DNA of 64,000 bases from an uncultured Bacteroides sp. (GCA_944321495.1 CALULP010000002.1:1-64000), one strand, 5' to 3'; shown: positions 16,745 through 26,012, counted from the first letter of the stretch. Notes: generated from the sequence alone by a model not told the origin. A program made the numbers and translations.

Positions 16745-17167
16745 ATGGATACGAAGAAACAAGACGAACATACCGCCCCCCACACGCACCCAACCCCCTC
16801 CCCACAGGGGAGGGACGGGAAGGGGCTCCTCCTCTCCGAAGCCCAACAACAAGTAGACCAGTGGATACACCGCTACGGCGTGCGCTACTTCAGCGAACTG
16901 ACCAACATGGCCGTGCTCACCGAGGAAGTGGGCGAACTGGCGCGCGTCATGGCCCGACGCTACGGCGACCAGTCGTTCAAGCCCGGCGAACGCGACAACC
17001 TGGAAGAAGAGCTGGCCGACGTGCTCTGGGTGCTCATCTGCCTGGCCAACCAGACCGGCACCGACCTCACCCAAGCCTTCGCCCGCACCCTCGAGAAGAA
17101 AACCGGACGCGACAAAGAAAGGCACATCAACAATCCTAAACTAAAAACAGACAATGGAAACGACTAA
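16745..17167 (+). CDS. MazG-type nucleotide pyrophosphohydrolase
   Basis: All-alpha NTP pyrophosphohydrolases of this kind hydrolyse (d)NTPs to NMP and pyrophosphate, often for pool cleaning. The 140 residues carry the metal-binding motif EEVGELARVM and, about 30 residues later, EEELADVLWVLICLAN (EExxE and ExxD). Residues about 9-28 (HTAPHTHPTPSPQGRDGKGL) do not look native: they are encoded by a CCCCTCCCCACAGGGGAGGG repeat at 16798-16832. The 3' end overlaps deoC by 14 nt, so the two are translationally linked. ATG 16745 is preferred over GTG 16742. Confidence 0.85.
   Translation: MDTKKQDEHTAPHTHPTPSPQGRDGKGLLLSEAQQQVDQWIHRYGVRYFSELTNMAVLTEEVGELARVMARRYGDQSFKPGERDNLEEELADVLWVLICLANQTGTDLTQAFARTLEKKTGRDKERHINNPKLKTDNGND
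16798..16832. repeat. Family E repeat inside the MazG gene
   Basis: CCCCTCCCCACAGGGGAGGG followed by ACGGGAAGGGGC is the same type of GC hairpin seen between genes at 28736, 28842 and 46222. Here it is translated in frame near the N-terminus. Confidence 0.7.
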
Positions 17168-18065
17168 CGAACAACCCACCCAAAGCAAGTACGACGCCGC
17201 ACTGGCCAAGTACGACACCCGCATCGCGGACAGCGACGTGGCCGCGCAAGTGGCAAGCATCCTCGAAAGCAAGGTGGCCGAAAACGACCGCCCCGAGGTG
17301 AAACGCTTCCTCTTCAACTGCATCGACCTCACCACCCTATCCACCACCGACAACGACCAGAGCGTCATGCGCCTCGTGCAGGCCGTCAACCGCCTCGACG
17401 AAGAGCACCCCGACCTGAAGAACGTGGCCTCCGTCTGCGTCTACCCCGTCTTTGCCGAAACCGTGCGCGACACCCTCGAGGTCGACGCCGTGCACATCAC
17501 CTGCGTCAGCGGCGGCTTCCCCTCGTCGCAGACCTTCCCCGAAGTGAAAGTGGCCGAAACCGCCATGGCCCTCATGGAGGGCGCGGACGAGATAGACATC
17601 GTCATGTCCGTCGGCAAGTTCCTGGCGGGCGACTACGAAGCCCTGTGCGACGAAATCCAGGAACTGAAGGAAACCTGCAAGGAGCGCACGCTGAAAGTCA
17701 TCCTCGAAACCGGCGCCCTCGGCTCTATGGAGAACGTGAAGAAAGCCTCCATCCTGGCCATGTATGCCGGCGCCGACTTCATCAAGACCAGCACCGGCAA
17801 GCAGCAGCCCGCCGCCACGCCCGAAGCCGCCTACGTGATGTGCCGCGCCATCCGCGAGTACTACGAGCAGACGGGCACGCGCATCGGCTTCAAGCCCGCC
17901 GGAGGGCTCAGCACCGTGCACGACGCGCTGACCTACTACACCATCGTCAAGGAAACACTGGGCGAGGAGTGGATCAACAACCGCCTGTTCCGCCTGGGCA
18001 CCAGCCGCCTGGCCAACCTGCTGCTGGGCGACATCCTGGGGCAGGAGGGGGTGAAGTGGTTCTGA
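17154..18065 (+). CDS. deoC: Deoxyribose-phosphate aldolase
   Basis: Class I aldolase that splits 2-deoxyribose-5-phosphate into glyceraldehyde-3-phosphate and acetaldehyde in deoxynucleoside catabolism. The 303 residues include the Schiff-base Lys in ADFIKTSTGK and the second catalytic Lys in GFKPAGG, plus the conserved SVCVYP segment near 97. Length fits the Bacteroidetes form with an extended N-terminus. It overlaps the upstream pyrophosphohydrolase by 14 nt. Its last 38 nt including the stop (18033-18070) are repeated exactly 813 bp downstream. Confidence 0.96.
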   Translation: METTNEQPTQSKYDAALAKYDTRIADSDVAAQVASILESKVAENDRPEVKRFLFNCIDLTTLSTTDNDQSVMRLVQAVNRLDEEHPDLKNVASVCVYPVFAETVRDTLEVDAVHITCVSGGFPSSQTFPEVKVAETAMALMEGADEIDIVMSVGKFLAGDYEALCDEIQELKETCKERTLKVILETGALGSMENVKKASILAMYAGADFIKTSTGKQQPAATPEAAYVMCRAIREYYEQTGTRIGFKPAGGLSTVHDALTYYTIVKETLGEEWINNRLFRLGTSRLANLLLGDILGQEGVKWF

Positions 18066-18883
18066 CAGGTTCCAACAACAAAATAAAGATGGAAAGAATC
18101 AAGATGAAACATTTTTTCCTGTTGTTGCTCGCCACGCTGCTGGCAGCAACAACCTACGCGCAGCGCGCCGCCTTCCCCGCCGGGCAGACGCTGTACTTCA
18201 CGCGCCAAGGAAGCACAGTACCGCTGAAAGCCCTGTTCTACTACGACCGGGAAAACGATGCCGCATGCGACATTTCCGTGGCCGGACGGACAGCCAGCTA
18301 CCTGCTGGAAAGCAACAGCAGCGGACAACTCGTGTTCCGGGGATTCACTTGGGGCGTAAAATACAAATCCGTACAAATCACACCTTTCGGCATGCCCATG
18401 ATGGTAGCTGACGGCACCGGGAAAACAACCAACAACGAAACCGCCACCCTCTCGGCCAATTACAACACGCTGACCCTGAACGGTACGGCCTACAACCAAC
18501 GCATCAGCAAAAGCAGGTACGACCAATTGTGCGAAACCCTCTACGGAGGCCGGGCCGGAGCCATTTCACCCGGTACGGGACACGCAGGCGGGAACAGCGA
18601 CACGCACGTGGAATACCACGAGCAGGAAAACATGTACACACCCGTCCGCTGCAAAAACTGCAACGGCACCGGACGCTGCCTAAGATGCAAAGGAAGCGGC
18701 ATCCTATTCAACCCCTACTCGGGTGAAAACGACCGATGCCCCGCATGCCTCGGCGAGGGACGCTGCAGGGTATGTTTCGGGACGGGAAGAGTGGACTGAC
18801 AGCTTTTTCTCCCCTACAGTGGGAAGGATTATTCTACCGGACAGTATCCTGGGGCAGGAGGGGGTGAAGTGGTTCTGACAGGT
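18033..18883 (+). repeat. Tandem duplication, 813-bp offset, that includes the deoC 3' end
   Basis: The 38-nt stretch at 18033-18070, from ATCCTGGGGCAGGAGGGGGT through the deoC stop, is repeated perfectly at 18846-18883. After each copy comes a leader, an ATGGAAA-type start and a nearly identical signal-peptide region. The second copy is a non-coding deoC remnant left by duplication of the gene between. Confidence 0.9.
18089..18799 (+). CDS. Secreted protein with DnaJ-like CxxCxGxG zinc-finger tail, copy 1
   Basis: A 236-residue protein. The signal peptide ends TTYAQ, followed by a middle domain of about 130 residues that I do not recognise. The C-terminal cysteine-rich tail has four CxxCxGxG-type motifs (CKNCNGTGRCLRCKGSG, CPACLGEGRCRVCFGTG), the pattern of the DnaJ zinc finger, here without J or other DnaJ domains. 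It is probably exported and metal-binding. The next gene is a diverged tandem copy. The ATG at 18104 is an alternative start. Function unknown. Confidence 0.75.
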   Translation: MERIKMKHFFLLLLATLLAATTYAQRAAFPAGQTLYFTRQGSTVPLKALFYYDRENDAACDISVAGRTASYLLESNSSGQLVFRGFTWGVKYKSVQITPFGMPMMVADGTGKTTNNETATLSANYNTLTLNGTAYNQRISKSRYDQLCETLYGGRAGAISPGTGHAGGNSDTHVEYHEQENMYTPVRCKNCNGTGRCLRCKGSGILFNPYSGENDRCPACLGEGRCRVCFGTGRVD

Positions 18884-18902
18884 CTTCATAACTAAATAAA
18901 AG

Positions 18903-19595
18903 ATGGAAAAAAGCAAGATGAAACATTGTTTCCTGTTGTTGCTCACCACACTGCTGGCAGCAACAACTTACGCGCAGCGTGCCGCCTTCCCCGCCGGGCA
19001 GACGCTGTACTTTGCCAGCGAGGCGGACAGGCGTGTCTTTTGGATGGAGTTCAGCTACGACAACGAAGGCGATGCCATCTGCGTGTGGCCCATGAGGATG
19101 CCGGCCACAAGATTCGTCTTGAAAAGCCGGGACAGCCAGGGCTTCCACTTCAAGGAATACACGTTCGGCATGGAGATGCAAACCACAAGTACCCTCTTCG
19201 GCAACATAACCGGACCCACGGGCAGGATGGTCAAGCAGGAACGAAACCAGGAGTTCGTCCTGGCCAACGACCTGGGCTGCATCTACATGTTCGGCTTGCG
19301 GTACGATGCCGTCAGCAAGCAAGAGTACAGCCGGATATTCTCAAAAATCAACGGCGGATATTCCGGAGGCTACAGCGGCGGCACGTCCGTCGGCACGGGC
19401 GGGAATGACACCGACGCCGGACGCAGCACCTTCCGCGACGGGCCGTGCAAGTATTGCAGCGGGTCGGGACGATGCACCAAATGCCAAGGTTCCGGCTCCA
19501 TATACAGCGTCTACGGGGGCGAATACATCACCTGCCCCTCATGCTCGGGAAGCGGACGCTGCTTCAACTGCCACGGCACGGGGAAACAACGGTAG
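18903..19595 (+). CDS. Secreted protein with DnaJ-like CxxCxGxG zinc-finger tail, copy 2
   Basis: A 230-residue paralogue of the preceding gene. The signal peptide and the next residues (TTYAQRAAFPAGQTLYF) are nearly identical, the middle domain has diverged strongly, and the tail again has CKYCSGSGRCTKCQGSG and CPSCSGSGRCFNCHGTG. A Gly/Ser-rich linker with repeated GGYSGGYSGG precedes the tail. The conserved ends with a diverged middle suggest that the middle domain carries the specificity. Function unknown. Confidence 0.75.
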   Translation: MEKSKMKHCFLLLLTTLLAATTYAQRAAFPAGQTLYFASEADRRVFWMEFSYDNEGDAICVWPMRMPATRFVLKSRDSQGFHFKEYTFGMEMQTTSTLFGNITGPTGRMVKQERNQEFVLANDLGCIYMFGLRYDAVSKQEYSRIFSKINGGYSGGYSGGTSVGTGGNDTDAGRSTFRDGPCKYCSGSGRCTKCQGSGSIYSVYGGEYITCPSCSGSGRCFNCHGTGKQR

Positions 19596-19610
19596 AAGCC
19601 TCATGATGCT

Positions 19611-19660
19611 GAATTCCTCGTCACCTCATATACCCCCTTGTAACCTCGTCACCTTAATCC
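19611..19660. repeat. Short family C tract
   Basis: CTCGTCACCTCATATACCCC and TTGTAACCTCGTCACCTTAA match the CTTGTAAACTCGTCACCTTG family seen at larger tracts elsewhere. It lies between two convergent genes. Confidence 0.5.
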
Positions 19661-20635
19661 TTACTTCTCCCGCTCCACCACATAGTCCAGATAGGCGGTG
19701 AAGGCGCGGCGGAGGGAGTCGTCGGCCAGGCCGGAGAGGAGGTCGAGCGCAAGGTCGCGGTAGCGGTGCATGACGCACGAGGCGTATTCGATACCGCCGC
19801 CCTCCTTGGTGTACTGCACGAGGCGCGCCACGTCGTCGGGCGAGGCGGTGCCTTGCTTCACGCGCACGGCCAGCTCGCGCATCAGGGGGTCGGCCAGGGT
19901 GTTCAGCACGTAGAGCACGGGCAGGGTGAGCTTGCCCTCGTGCATGTCGTTGCCGGTGGGCTTGCCGATGGCGGGGTTGTCGTAGTAGTCGAAGATGTCA
20001 TCCTTAATCTGGAAGCAGATGCCGATGTATTCGCCCAGCAGGCGGGCGCGTTCCACCAGCTCGTCCGCGGCGCCGACGGAGAGTGCCCCGGCCTTGGTGC
20101 AGGCGGCAAAGAGGGCGGCGGTCTTCTTGCGGATGACGTCGAAGTAGATGGATTCGGAGAAGTCGAGGTTGTCCACGTTGGAGAGCTGCAGCAGTTCGCC
20201 TTCGGCCAGGTCCTGCCCCAGGCGTGCCACAACTTCCACGATGCGGTGGTCGCGCGTCAACTCCACCTGCACCAGCGAGGTGGCCAGCAGGTAGTCGCCG
20301 GCCAGCACCGCCACTTTGTTGTTGAACACGGCGTTGACCGACAGCTGCCCGCGGCGTTCGCCGCTTTCGTCCACCACGTCGTCGTGCACGAGGCTGGCGG
20401 TGTGCAGCAGCTCGAGCGACACGGCGGCGTGCAGGGCTTTGTCCGTCACCGGGCCGTATTGCCTGGCCACAAGCATCACCAGCATGGGGCGCATCATCTT
20501 GCCGCTTTTCTGGCGGAGGTGGGTGATGACGCTTTGCAGCAACGGGTTGGGGCTGGAGAGGGAGGCGTCGAACAGTCGGCGGAATTCTTCCAGCTCGGTG
20601 GAAATGGGCGTCTTGATGAGTGATAAGTAATCCAT
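19661..20635 (-). CDS. Polyprenyl diphosphate synthase
   Basis: A trans-isoprenyl diphosphate synthase that adds isopentenyl diphosphate units to an allylic primer, in Bacteroidetes usually for the menaquinone side chain. The 324-residue protein has the first Asp-rich motif HDDVVDES, the second KDDIFDYYD, and the upstream GKMMRPMLVML segment that binds diphosphate. Length fits long-chain synthases. The ATG at 20635 (MDYLSLIKTPI) is the family-like start; an in-frame ATG 39 nt upstream looks less natural. The chain length made cannot be read with certainty. Confidence 0.93.
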   Translation of the reverse strand: MDYLSLIKTPISTELEEFRRLFDASLSSPNPLLQSVITHLRQKSGKMMRPMLVMLVARQYGPVTDKALHAAVSLELLHTASLVHDDVVDESGERRGQLSVNAVFNNKVAVLAGDYLLATSLVQVELTRDHRIVEVVARLGQDLAEGELLQLSNVDNLDFSESIYFDVIRKKTAALFAACTKAGALSVGAADELVERARLLGEYIGICFQIKDDIFDYYDNPAIGKPTGNDMHEGKLTLPVLYVLNTLADPLMRELAVRVKQGTASPDDVARLVQYTKEGGGIEYASCVMHRYRDLALDLLSGLADDSLRRAFTAYLDYVVEREK

Positions 20636-20720
20636 ACTACTTGTAAGAGTGAATTGTATTGACGCGCGCCGCATGTCCCACGCTTTTTCCCTCTCCTGCC
20701 CCGTGATACGTTGCCGCCCG

Positions 20721-20800
20721 CATAGCGATACTACGCTACGGCGGTAGCGCTTCAGTGCTGCGGCGGTAGTGCTACGGCGCCACCGCGGTAGCGGTACGGC
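20721..20800. repeat. Family A palindromic repeat cluster
   Basis: CATAGCGATACTACGCTACG and GGCGGTAGCGCTTCAGTGCT type modules occupy the divergent spacer between the polyprenyl synthase and polA. The rest of 20636-20948 shows no gene. A weak TACTTTTA box lies at about 20927 before polA. Confidence 0.8.
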
Positions 20801-20948
20801 CCTTGCAGATACCGGCAGCGGACTTCCACACGGGGGAAACGGCCGGCGTTTCCCGGTTGCGTGCTACGCTATTCGGTGACAAAAATAATAATAAAACGGC
20901 TAATACGGTATTTTTTTGTACTTTTACCCGAAAAATACCGATAAATTC

Positions 20949-23798
20949 ATGGATTCAGCAGACAAATTATTCCTTCTGGACGCCTACGCGCTCATCTACC
21001 GGGCGTACTACGCCTTCATCAAGGCGCCCCGCATCAACTCCAAGGGCTTCAACACGTCGGCCGTGCTGGGCTTCGTCAACACGCTCGAGGAAGTGCTGCG
21101 CAAGGAGCAGCCCACGCACATCGGGGTGGCGTTCGACCCCGCCGGCCCCACCTTCCGCCACGAGGCCTACGGGCAATACAAGGCGCAGCGCGAAGAGACG
21201 CCCGAAGTCATCCGCCTCTCCGTACCCGTCATCAAGGACATCATCCGCGCCTACCGCATCCCCATCCTCGAGGTGCCGGGCTTCGAGGCGGACGACGTGA
21301 TAGGCACCCTCGCCACCGAAGCCCGCCGCCGCGGCATCGACACCTACATGATGACGCCCGACAAGGACTACGGCCAGCTGGTGGGCGGCTGCGTGCGCAT
21401 GTACCGCCCCAAGCACACGGGAGGCTTCGAGGTGATGGGCGAGGACGAGGTGATGGCCAAGTTCGGCATCGGCTCCACCGCCCAGGTCATCGACATGCTG
21501 GGCCTGATGGGCGACACGGCGGACAACATCCCCGGCTGCCCCGGCGTGGGCGAGAAGACGGCGCAGAAGCTCATCGCCCAATTCGGCAGCATCGAGAACC
21601 TGCTGGACCACACCGACCAGCTGAAAGGCGCGCTGCGCAAGAAGGTGGAAGAGAACCGCGAGCAGATACGCTTCTCCAAATTCCTCGCCACCATCAAGAC
21701 CGACGTGCCCATCGCCCTCGACATGCCCGCCCTGGTGCGCGAGCAACCCGACGAGGCGGAGCTGCGCCGCCTGTTCGGCGAACTGGAGTTCCGCACCCTG
21801 CTCAACCGCGTGCTGGGACACCCGGCCGCATCCCCCTCCCCCGCCCCGGCGGCCGACCCCTACGCCGGCACCCTCTTCGCCGCCGCCCCGACGGCACCGG
21901 CCAACCCCGCCAATGCCGCCCCCGCCCAAGGCGATTTGTTTGCCCCAAATCCCGCCGACGGCACAGCCCCTGCCGCGCAAACGCCCCTACAAAGCCTTCA
22001 GGACCTCGACGTGGACTACCAACTGGTTGACACCGAGGAGAAACGCGGCGCAATGCTAAGAATATTGCTTACAGCCGAAATCCTCGCGATAGACACCGAG
22101 ACCACCGGCACCGACCCCATGACCGCCCGGCTGGTGGGCATGAGCTTCTGCGACGCGCCGGGACGCGCCTGGTACGTCCCCGTACCCGACGACCCCGACG
22201 AGGCACGCCGCATCACGGACCACCTGCGCCCCCTCTACGAGAACCCACACACACTGAAAGTGGGGCAGAACATCAAGTACGACCTGATTGTGCTGCAAAA
22301 CTACGGCGTCCGCGTCCAAGGCCCATTGTTCGACACCATGCTGGCCCACTACGTCCTGCAACCCGAACTGCGCCACAACATGGACTACCTGGCGGAAATC
22401 TACCTGAACTACCGCACCATCCACATCGACGAGCTTATCGGCCCCAAGGGCAAAGGCCAGAAGTCCATGGCCGACCTCCCGCCCGCCGACGTCTACCGCT
22501 ACGCCTGCGAGGACGCCGACGTCACCCTGCGCCTGAAAGACGCCCTGGAGAAAGAGCTGCACGACACCGGCGCCGAAGCCCTGCTGCGCGACGTGGAGAT
22601 GCCCCTCGTGCCCGTGCTGGTGAACCTCGAGACCAACGGCGTGCGCATCGACACCGAGGCCCTGCGCCAGACGTCGCAACAGTTCACCGCCCGCCTGCAA
22701 GAGATTGAGCAGGACGTCTACCGCCTGGCGGGCGAACCCTTCAACATCGCCTCGCCCCGGCAGGTGGGCGAAGTGCTGTTCGACCGCCTGAAAATAGCCG
22801 CCAAGCCCAAGAAGACCAAGACCGGACAGTACGTCACCTCGGAGGAAGTGCTGGAAAGCCTGCGAAGCAAGCACGAGATAGTGAGCAAGATACTGGAGCA
22901 CCGCGGGCTGAAGAAACTGCTGGGCACCTACGTCGACGCCCTGCCCCAACTCATCAACCCCCGCACGGGGCGCATACACACCTCGTTCAACCAGGCCGTC
23001 ACCGCCACCGGCCGCCTCAGCTCGAGCAACCCCAACCTGCAGAACATCCCGGTGCGCGACGACGACGGCAAGGAGATACGCAAGGCCTTCATCCCCGACG
23101 ACGGCTGCGCCTTCTTCTCCGCCGACTACTCGCAGATAGAACTGCGCATCATGGCGCACCTCAGCCAGGACCCCAACATGATAGAGGCCTTTGCCGAGGG
23201 ACACGACATCCACGCCGCCACCGCCGCCCGGATATACCACGTGCCCCTGGCCGACGTCACCCCCGACATGCGGCGCAAGGCCAAGACCGCCAACTTCGGC
23301 ATCATCTACGGCATCTCGGTCTTCGGGCTGGCCGAGCGCATGGGCGTATCCCGCCAAGAGGCCAAGGAACTGATAGACGGCTACTTCGCCACCTATCCCG
23401 GCGTGAAGGACTACATGGACCACAGCATCGACGTGGCGCGCCGGCAGGGCTACGTGGAAACCCTCTTCCACCGCAAGCGTTACCTGCCGGACATCAACTC
23501 GCGCAACGCCACCGTCCGCGGCTATGCCGAGCGCAACGCCATCAACGCCCCCATACAGGGCAGCGCGGCGGACATCATCAAGGTGGCCATGGCACGCATC
23601 TACCGCCGCTTCCAAGACGAGGGGCTGCGCGCCAAGATGATTCTGCAAGTGCACGACGAACTGAACTTCAGCGTGCCGCAGGACGAGCGCGAACGCGTGC
23701 AGCGCATCGTCATCGAGGAGATGGAACAGGCCTGCCCCCTGCGCGTGCCCCTCAAGGCCGACTGCGGTTGGGGAGCCAATTGGCTGGAAGCGCACTAA
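20949..23798 (+). CDS. polA: DNA polymerase I
   Basis: Repair and Okazaki-fragment polymerase. The 949 residues hold the 5'-3' flap nuclease (1-290; EVPGFEADDVIGTLA, TPDKDYGQLV), a 3'-5' exonuclease with the DTETTGTDP motif (about 380) that suggests retained proofreading, and the polymerase domain (SADYSQIELRIMAHLS, RRKAKTANFGIIYGIS, QVHDELNFSV). A Pro/Ala-rich linker of about 70 residues (near 295-365) joins the first two domains. ATG 20949 gives the conserved start MDSADKLFLLDAYALIYRAY. Confidence 0.97.
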   Translation: MDSADKLFLLDAYALIYRAYYAFIKAPRINSKGFNTSAVLGFVNTLEEVLRKEQPTHIGVAFDPAGPTFRHEAYGQYKAQREETPEVIRLSVPVIKDIIRAYRIPILEVPGFEADDVIGTLATEARRRGIDTYMMTPDKDYGQLVGGCVRMYRPKHTGGFEVMGEDEVMAKFGIGSTAQVIDMLGLMGDTADNIPGCPGVGEKTAQKLIAQFGSIENLLDHTDQLKGALRKKVEENREQIRFSKFLATIKTDVPIALDMPALVREQPDEAELRRLFGELEFRTLLNRVLGHPAASPSPAPAADPYAGTLFAAAPTAPANPANAAPAQGDLFAPNPADGTAPAAQTPLQSLQDLDVDYQLVDTEEKRGAMLRILLTAEILAIDTETTGTDPMTARLVGMSFCDAPGRAWYVPVPDDPDEARRITDHLRPLYENPHTLKVGQNIKYDLIVLQNYGVRVQGPLFDTMLAHYVLQPELRHNMDYLAEIYLNYRTIHIDELIGPKGKGQKSMADLPPADVYRYACEDADVTLRLKDALEKELHDTGAEALLRDVEMPLVPVLVNLETNGVRIDTEALRQTSQQFTARLQEIEQDVYRLAGEPFNIASPRQVGEVLFDRLKIAAKPKKTKTGQYVTSEEVLESLRSKHEIVSKILEHRGLKKLLGTYVDALPQLINPRTGRIHTSFNQAVTATGRLSSSNPNLQNIPVRDDDGKEIRKAFIPDDGCAFFSADYSQIELRIMAHLSQDPNMIEAFAEGHDIHAATAARIYHVPLADVTPDMRRKAKTANFGIIYGISVFGLAERMGVSRQEAKELIDGYFATYPGVKDYMDHSIDVARRQGYVETLFHRKRYLPDINSRNATVRGYAERNAINAPIQGSAADIIKVAMARIYRRFQDEGLRAKMILQVHDELNFSVPQDERERVQRIVIEEMEQACPLRVPLKADCGWGANWLEAH

Positions 23799-23799
23799 A

Positions 23800-23858
23800 C
23801 AATGGACAATGGACAATTGACAATGAACAATTGACAATGGACAATTAAAAATTAAGCT
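23800..23858. repeat. Family F repeat (CAATTGACAATGGACAATT)
   Basis: Five or so copies of ACAATGGACAAT/ACAATTGACAAT follow the polA stop. A matching tract in the opposite sense lies at 24084-24172, so the spacer has long inverted repeats at its two ends. Confidence 0.75.
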
Positions 23859-23932
23859 AATTACTAATTACTAACCACTAATCACTAACCACTAATCACT
23901 AACCACTAACCACTAACCACTAATCCCTATCC
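23857..23932. repeat. Family B repeat tract
   Basis: ACTAATTACTAACCACTAAT-type units run after the family F tract downstream of polA. Confidence 0.75.
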
Positions 23933-23953
23933 TCACCGCCGTAACGCTAAAAA

Positions 23954-24014
23954 AATAGCGTAGTATCGCTGCCTTGCTGGCGATACTACGCTATCACGGT
24001 GGCGCCGCAGCGCC
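23954..24014. repeat. Family A palindromic repeat cluster
   Basis: ATAGCGTAGTATCGCTGCC and GGCGATACTACGCTATC modules. The whole spacer 23799-24143 is made of family F, B, A and F material; no gene is seen. Confidence 0.75.
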
Positions 24015-24083
24015 AGGATTTTGTTTTCCCTTGTCCTTTCAGTACCCGGGCCGGTCACCCCGCTTCAAGGCCCAAGCCCTCCA

Positions 24084-24172
24084 TTTCCCAATTCTCAATT
24101 CTTCATTCTTCATTCTTAGTTCTTCATTCTCAATTGTCCATTGTCAATTGTTAATTGTCAATTGTTTCAGCA
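24084..24172. repeat. Family F repeat, opposite sense, entering the S41 protease 3' end
   Basis: Copies of TTCATTCT and CAATTGTCCATTGTCAATTG. The protease gene's last codons (LKQLTINN) and its stop lie inside this repeat. Confidence 0.75.
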
Positions 24173-26012
24173 CCAGCGTGCCTTGCGGACGGCGGGGGGA
24201 GGATTGCTGCACGGCGGCGGGGCGCACCACGCGGAGGGCGGGGGCAGCCGTAACCGAACGCGTGCCTGCCGTGGAGGTGTTGACGCCCGTGATGGCCTCG
24301 ATGGCGGCGGCAATCAGCGGCTCGTCCTTGCCGAAGGGAAGGTAAATCTTGCCCGATTCGTCGGGCACCATCTCCTGCGCCGGAAGGTCGGGACGGATGC
24401 CGTCGGGGTCGGTGGTGTCGCCGTTGGCGTTGTAGAGCTGGAAGGTGATGCCCGCCATCTCATAGTAATAGCCGCCGATGGACTGGTTGTTGCCCATCAC
24501 CTCCATGCCGGTGTTCTTGCCGTTGGAAGTCTCGCCCACCGTCACCACGTCCACGCCGATGCCCAGCAGCCCGTTGATGACCGCCTCGCTGGCCGATGCC
24601 GTGCTGAACGAGGTAATCACGAACACGCGCGGCAGCCCCAGGCCATATTGCCCCAGGTTGGCCCCGCCGTAGTTGTCGTAGTAGAAGCGTTCGGCAAACT
24701 TGCCCTCCGCCTCGTCGTACTCCTGGCCCGACTCCGTGGCAGTGCCCTCCACGTCCGCCATGCGCCCGGCGTTGTAGCGGTAGTAGCAGAACACCTTGTC
24801 CTTGGCGCGGTCGCCGGCAATGAGGGTGGAGAGCATGTTGGCCGTCATCTCGTGCCCGCCGCCGTTGTAGCGCAGGTCCAGAATCAGCTCGTCGATGCCG
24901 GCGTCGCCCAGCCGCTTCACGGCGGCGAGCAGGTCGTTGTCATAGGCGGCGTCGAAGCTGAGGTAGTGCAGGTAGCCGATGCGCGCTCCCCCTACCTCGA
25001 ACACGTCGTCCATGAGCACCGGGGTGAGGTCGAGCGGGGTGGCACGCAGGACGTAGGTGCCCCCTCCCCGTTCGTTGAGCCCCACGCTGACGGAGGCGCC
25101 TGCCGCGGGGTTCATCAGGGCGTTGTAGGCGGACATGTAGTCCCGGATTTCGCTGCCGTTCAGCGTGGCAATCAGGTCGCCGCGGCGCAGGCCTGCCTCG
25201 TCGGCGGGCGAACCGGGATAGACGGCCTGCAGGCCGATGCCGTAGGTTCCGGTGGGATTGTTGCCTTGGTCAACAAACTGAATGATGATGGGCGAGGCGA
25301 TGCCGTAGCTGGGTGCCGTGGTGCGCGGCAGGTCGTAGCCGCTGTGGTCTATCTCGCCGCCCGCGGCACGGGTGGCGGTGCGGGCGCTCCACGACGTGCG
25401 GGTGACGTAGGAGTAGAGGTTGTATGCGCCCAATTCCTCGAAGTATTTGTAGTCCAGGTTGTTCACCCCGGTCTTCCCCAGGCGCGTCAGGGTGTTGACA
25501 AAGAAGTTGTCGGCATCGCTGTTGTAGGCCTCGGTGAAGTCGAATTCGCCGGCAATGGCCTTGTATTCATCGTTCCACAGGTAGTATTTCGAGAGGTAGG
25601 TGTAGAACAGCTGGTTTTCTTCCGACGCCTCCTGCGGCTCCTCGCCCTGCTCGTTTCCGGCCTGGGTCACCACGAAGGTGTCGCCCTTGTAGCCGTCGTT
25701 GAAGGCGATGGAGATGAGTGTGCTGCGCTCCTGCGCCGAGGAGTTCGGCTCGAGGGTCAGTTCCAAGGTGGAGGCGCCTGCCTGTCCGCTGGAGGTCACC
25801 TTGCACCAGCTCTGCTGGCTGCTGGCCACCCACGCCCCGGCGGCGTCGAAGGTATAGCTGACGGTGGTTTCATCGGCATCGAGCTTGACGCTGGTCGTCC
25901 AGGTGGAATGGCTCACGCCGGGGATGTCACTTACATTCTCTTCTTCCTGGCAGGAAGCCAGACACAGGGCGGCACAGAACAGCCACCCCAACAAGGAAAG
26001 GGTATTTTTCAT
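24144..26012 (-). CDS. Secreted S41-family C-terminal processing peptidase with BACON and PDZ domains
   Basis: A cell-surface or periplasmic serine protease, 622 residues. The lipobox is LCLASC (about Cys20), followed by acidic residues. A BACON-like Ig domain covers about 35-130 (SSQQSWCKVTSS, FVVTQAG), a PDZ domain about 255-345 (GSPADEAGLRRGDLIATLNG), and the S41 catalytic domain follows (ILDLRYNGGGHE; nucleophile Ser in SFSTASASEAVINGL; Lys expected in GETSNGKNTG). BACON domains are common in Bacteroidetes surface proteins that meet glycans or mucin. Start ATG 26012 gives the signal peptide. The last residues QLTINN come from an intergenic repeat, so the native end was altered. Confidence 0.9.
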   Translation of the reverse strand: MKNTLSLLGWLFCAALCLASCQEEENVSDIPGVSHSTWTTSVKLDADETTVSYTFDAAGAWVASSQQSWCKVTSSGQAGASTLELTLEPNSSAQERSTLISIAFNDGYKGDTFVVTQAGNEQGEEPQEASEENQLFYTYLSKYYLWNDEYKAIAGEFDFTEAYNSDADNFFVNTLTRLGKTGVNNLDYKYFEELGAYNLYSYVTRTSWSARTATRAAGGEIDHSGYDLPRTTAPSYGIASPIIIQFVDQGNNPTGTYGIGLQAVYPGSPADEAGLRRGDLIATLNGSEIRDYMSAYNALMNPAAGASVSVGLNERGGGTYVLRATPLDLTPVLMDDVFEVGGARIGYLHYLSFDAAYDNDLLAAVKRLGDAGIDELILDLRYNGGGHEMTANMLSTLIAGDRAKDKVFCYYRYNAGRMADVEGTATESGQEYDEAEGKFAERFYYDNYGGANLGQYGLGLPRVFVITSFSTASASEAVINGLLGIGVDVVTVGETSNGKNTGMEVMGNNQSIGGYYYEMAGITFQLYNANGDTTDPDGIRPDLPAQEMVPDESGKIYLPFGKDEPLIAAAIEAITGVNTSTAGTRSVTAAPALRVVRPAAVQQSSPRRPQGTLVLKQLTINN

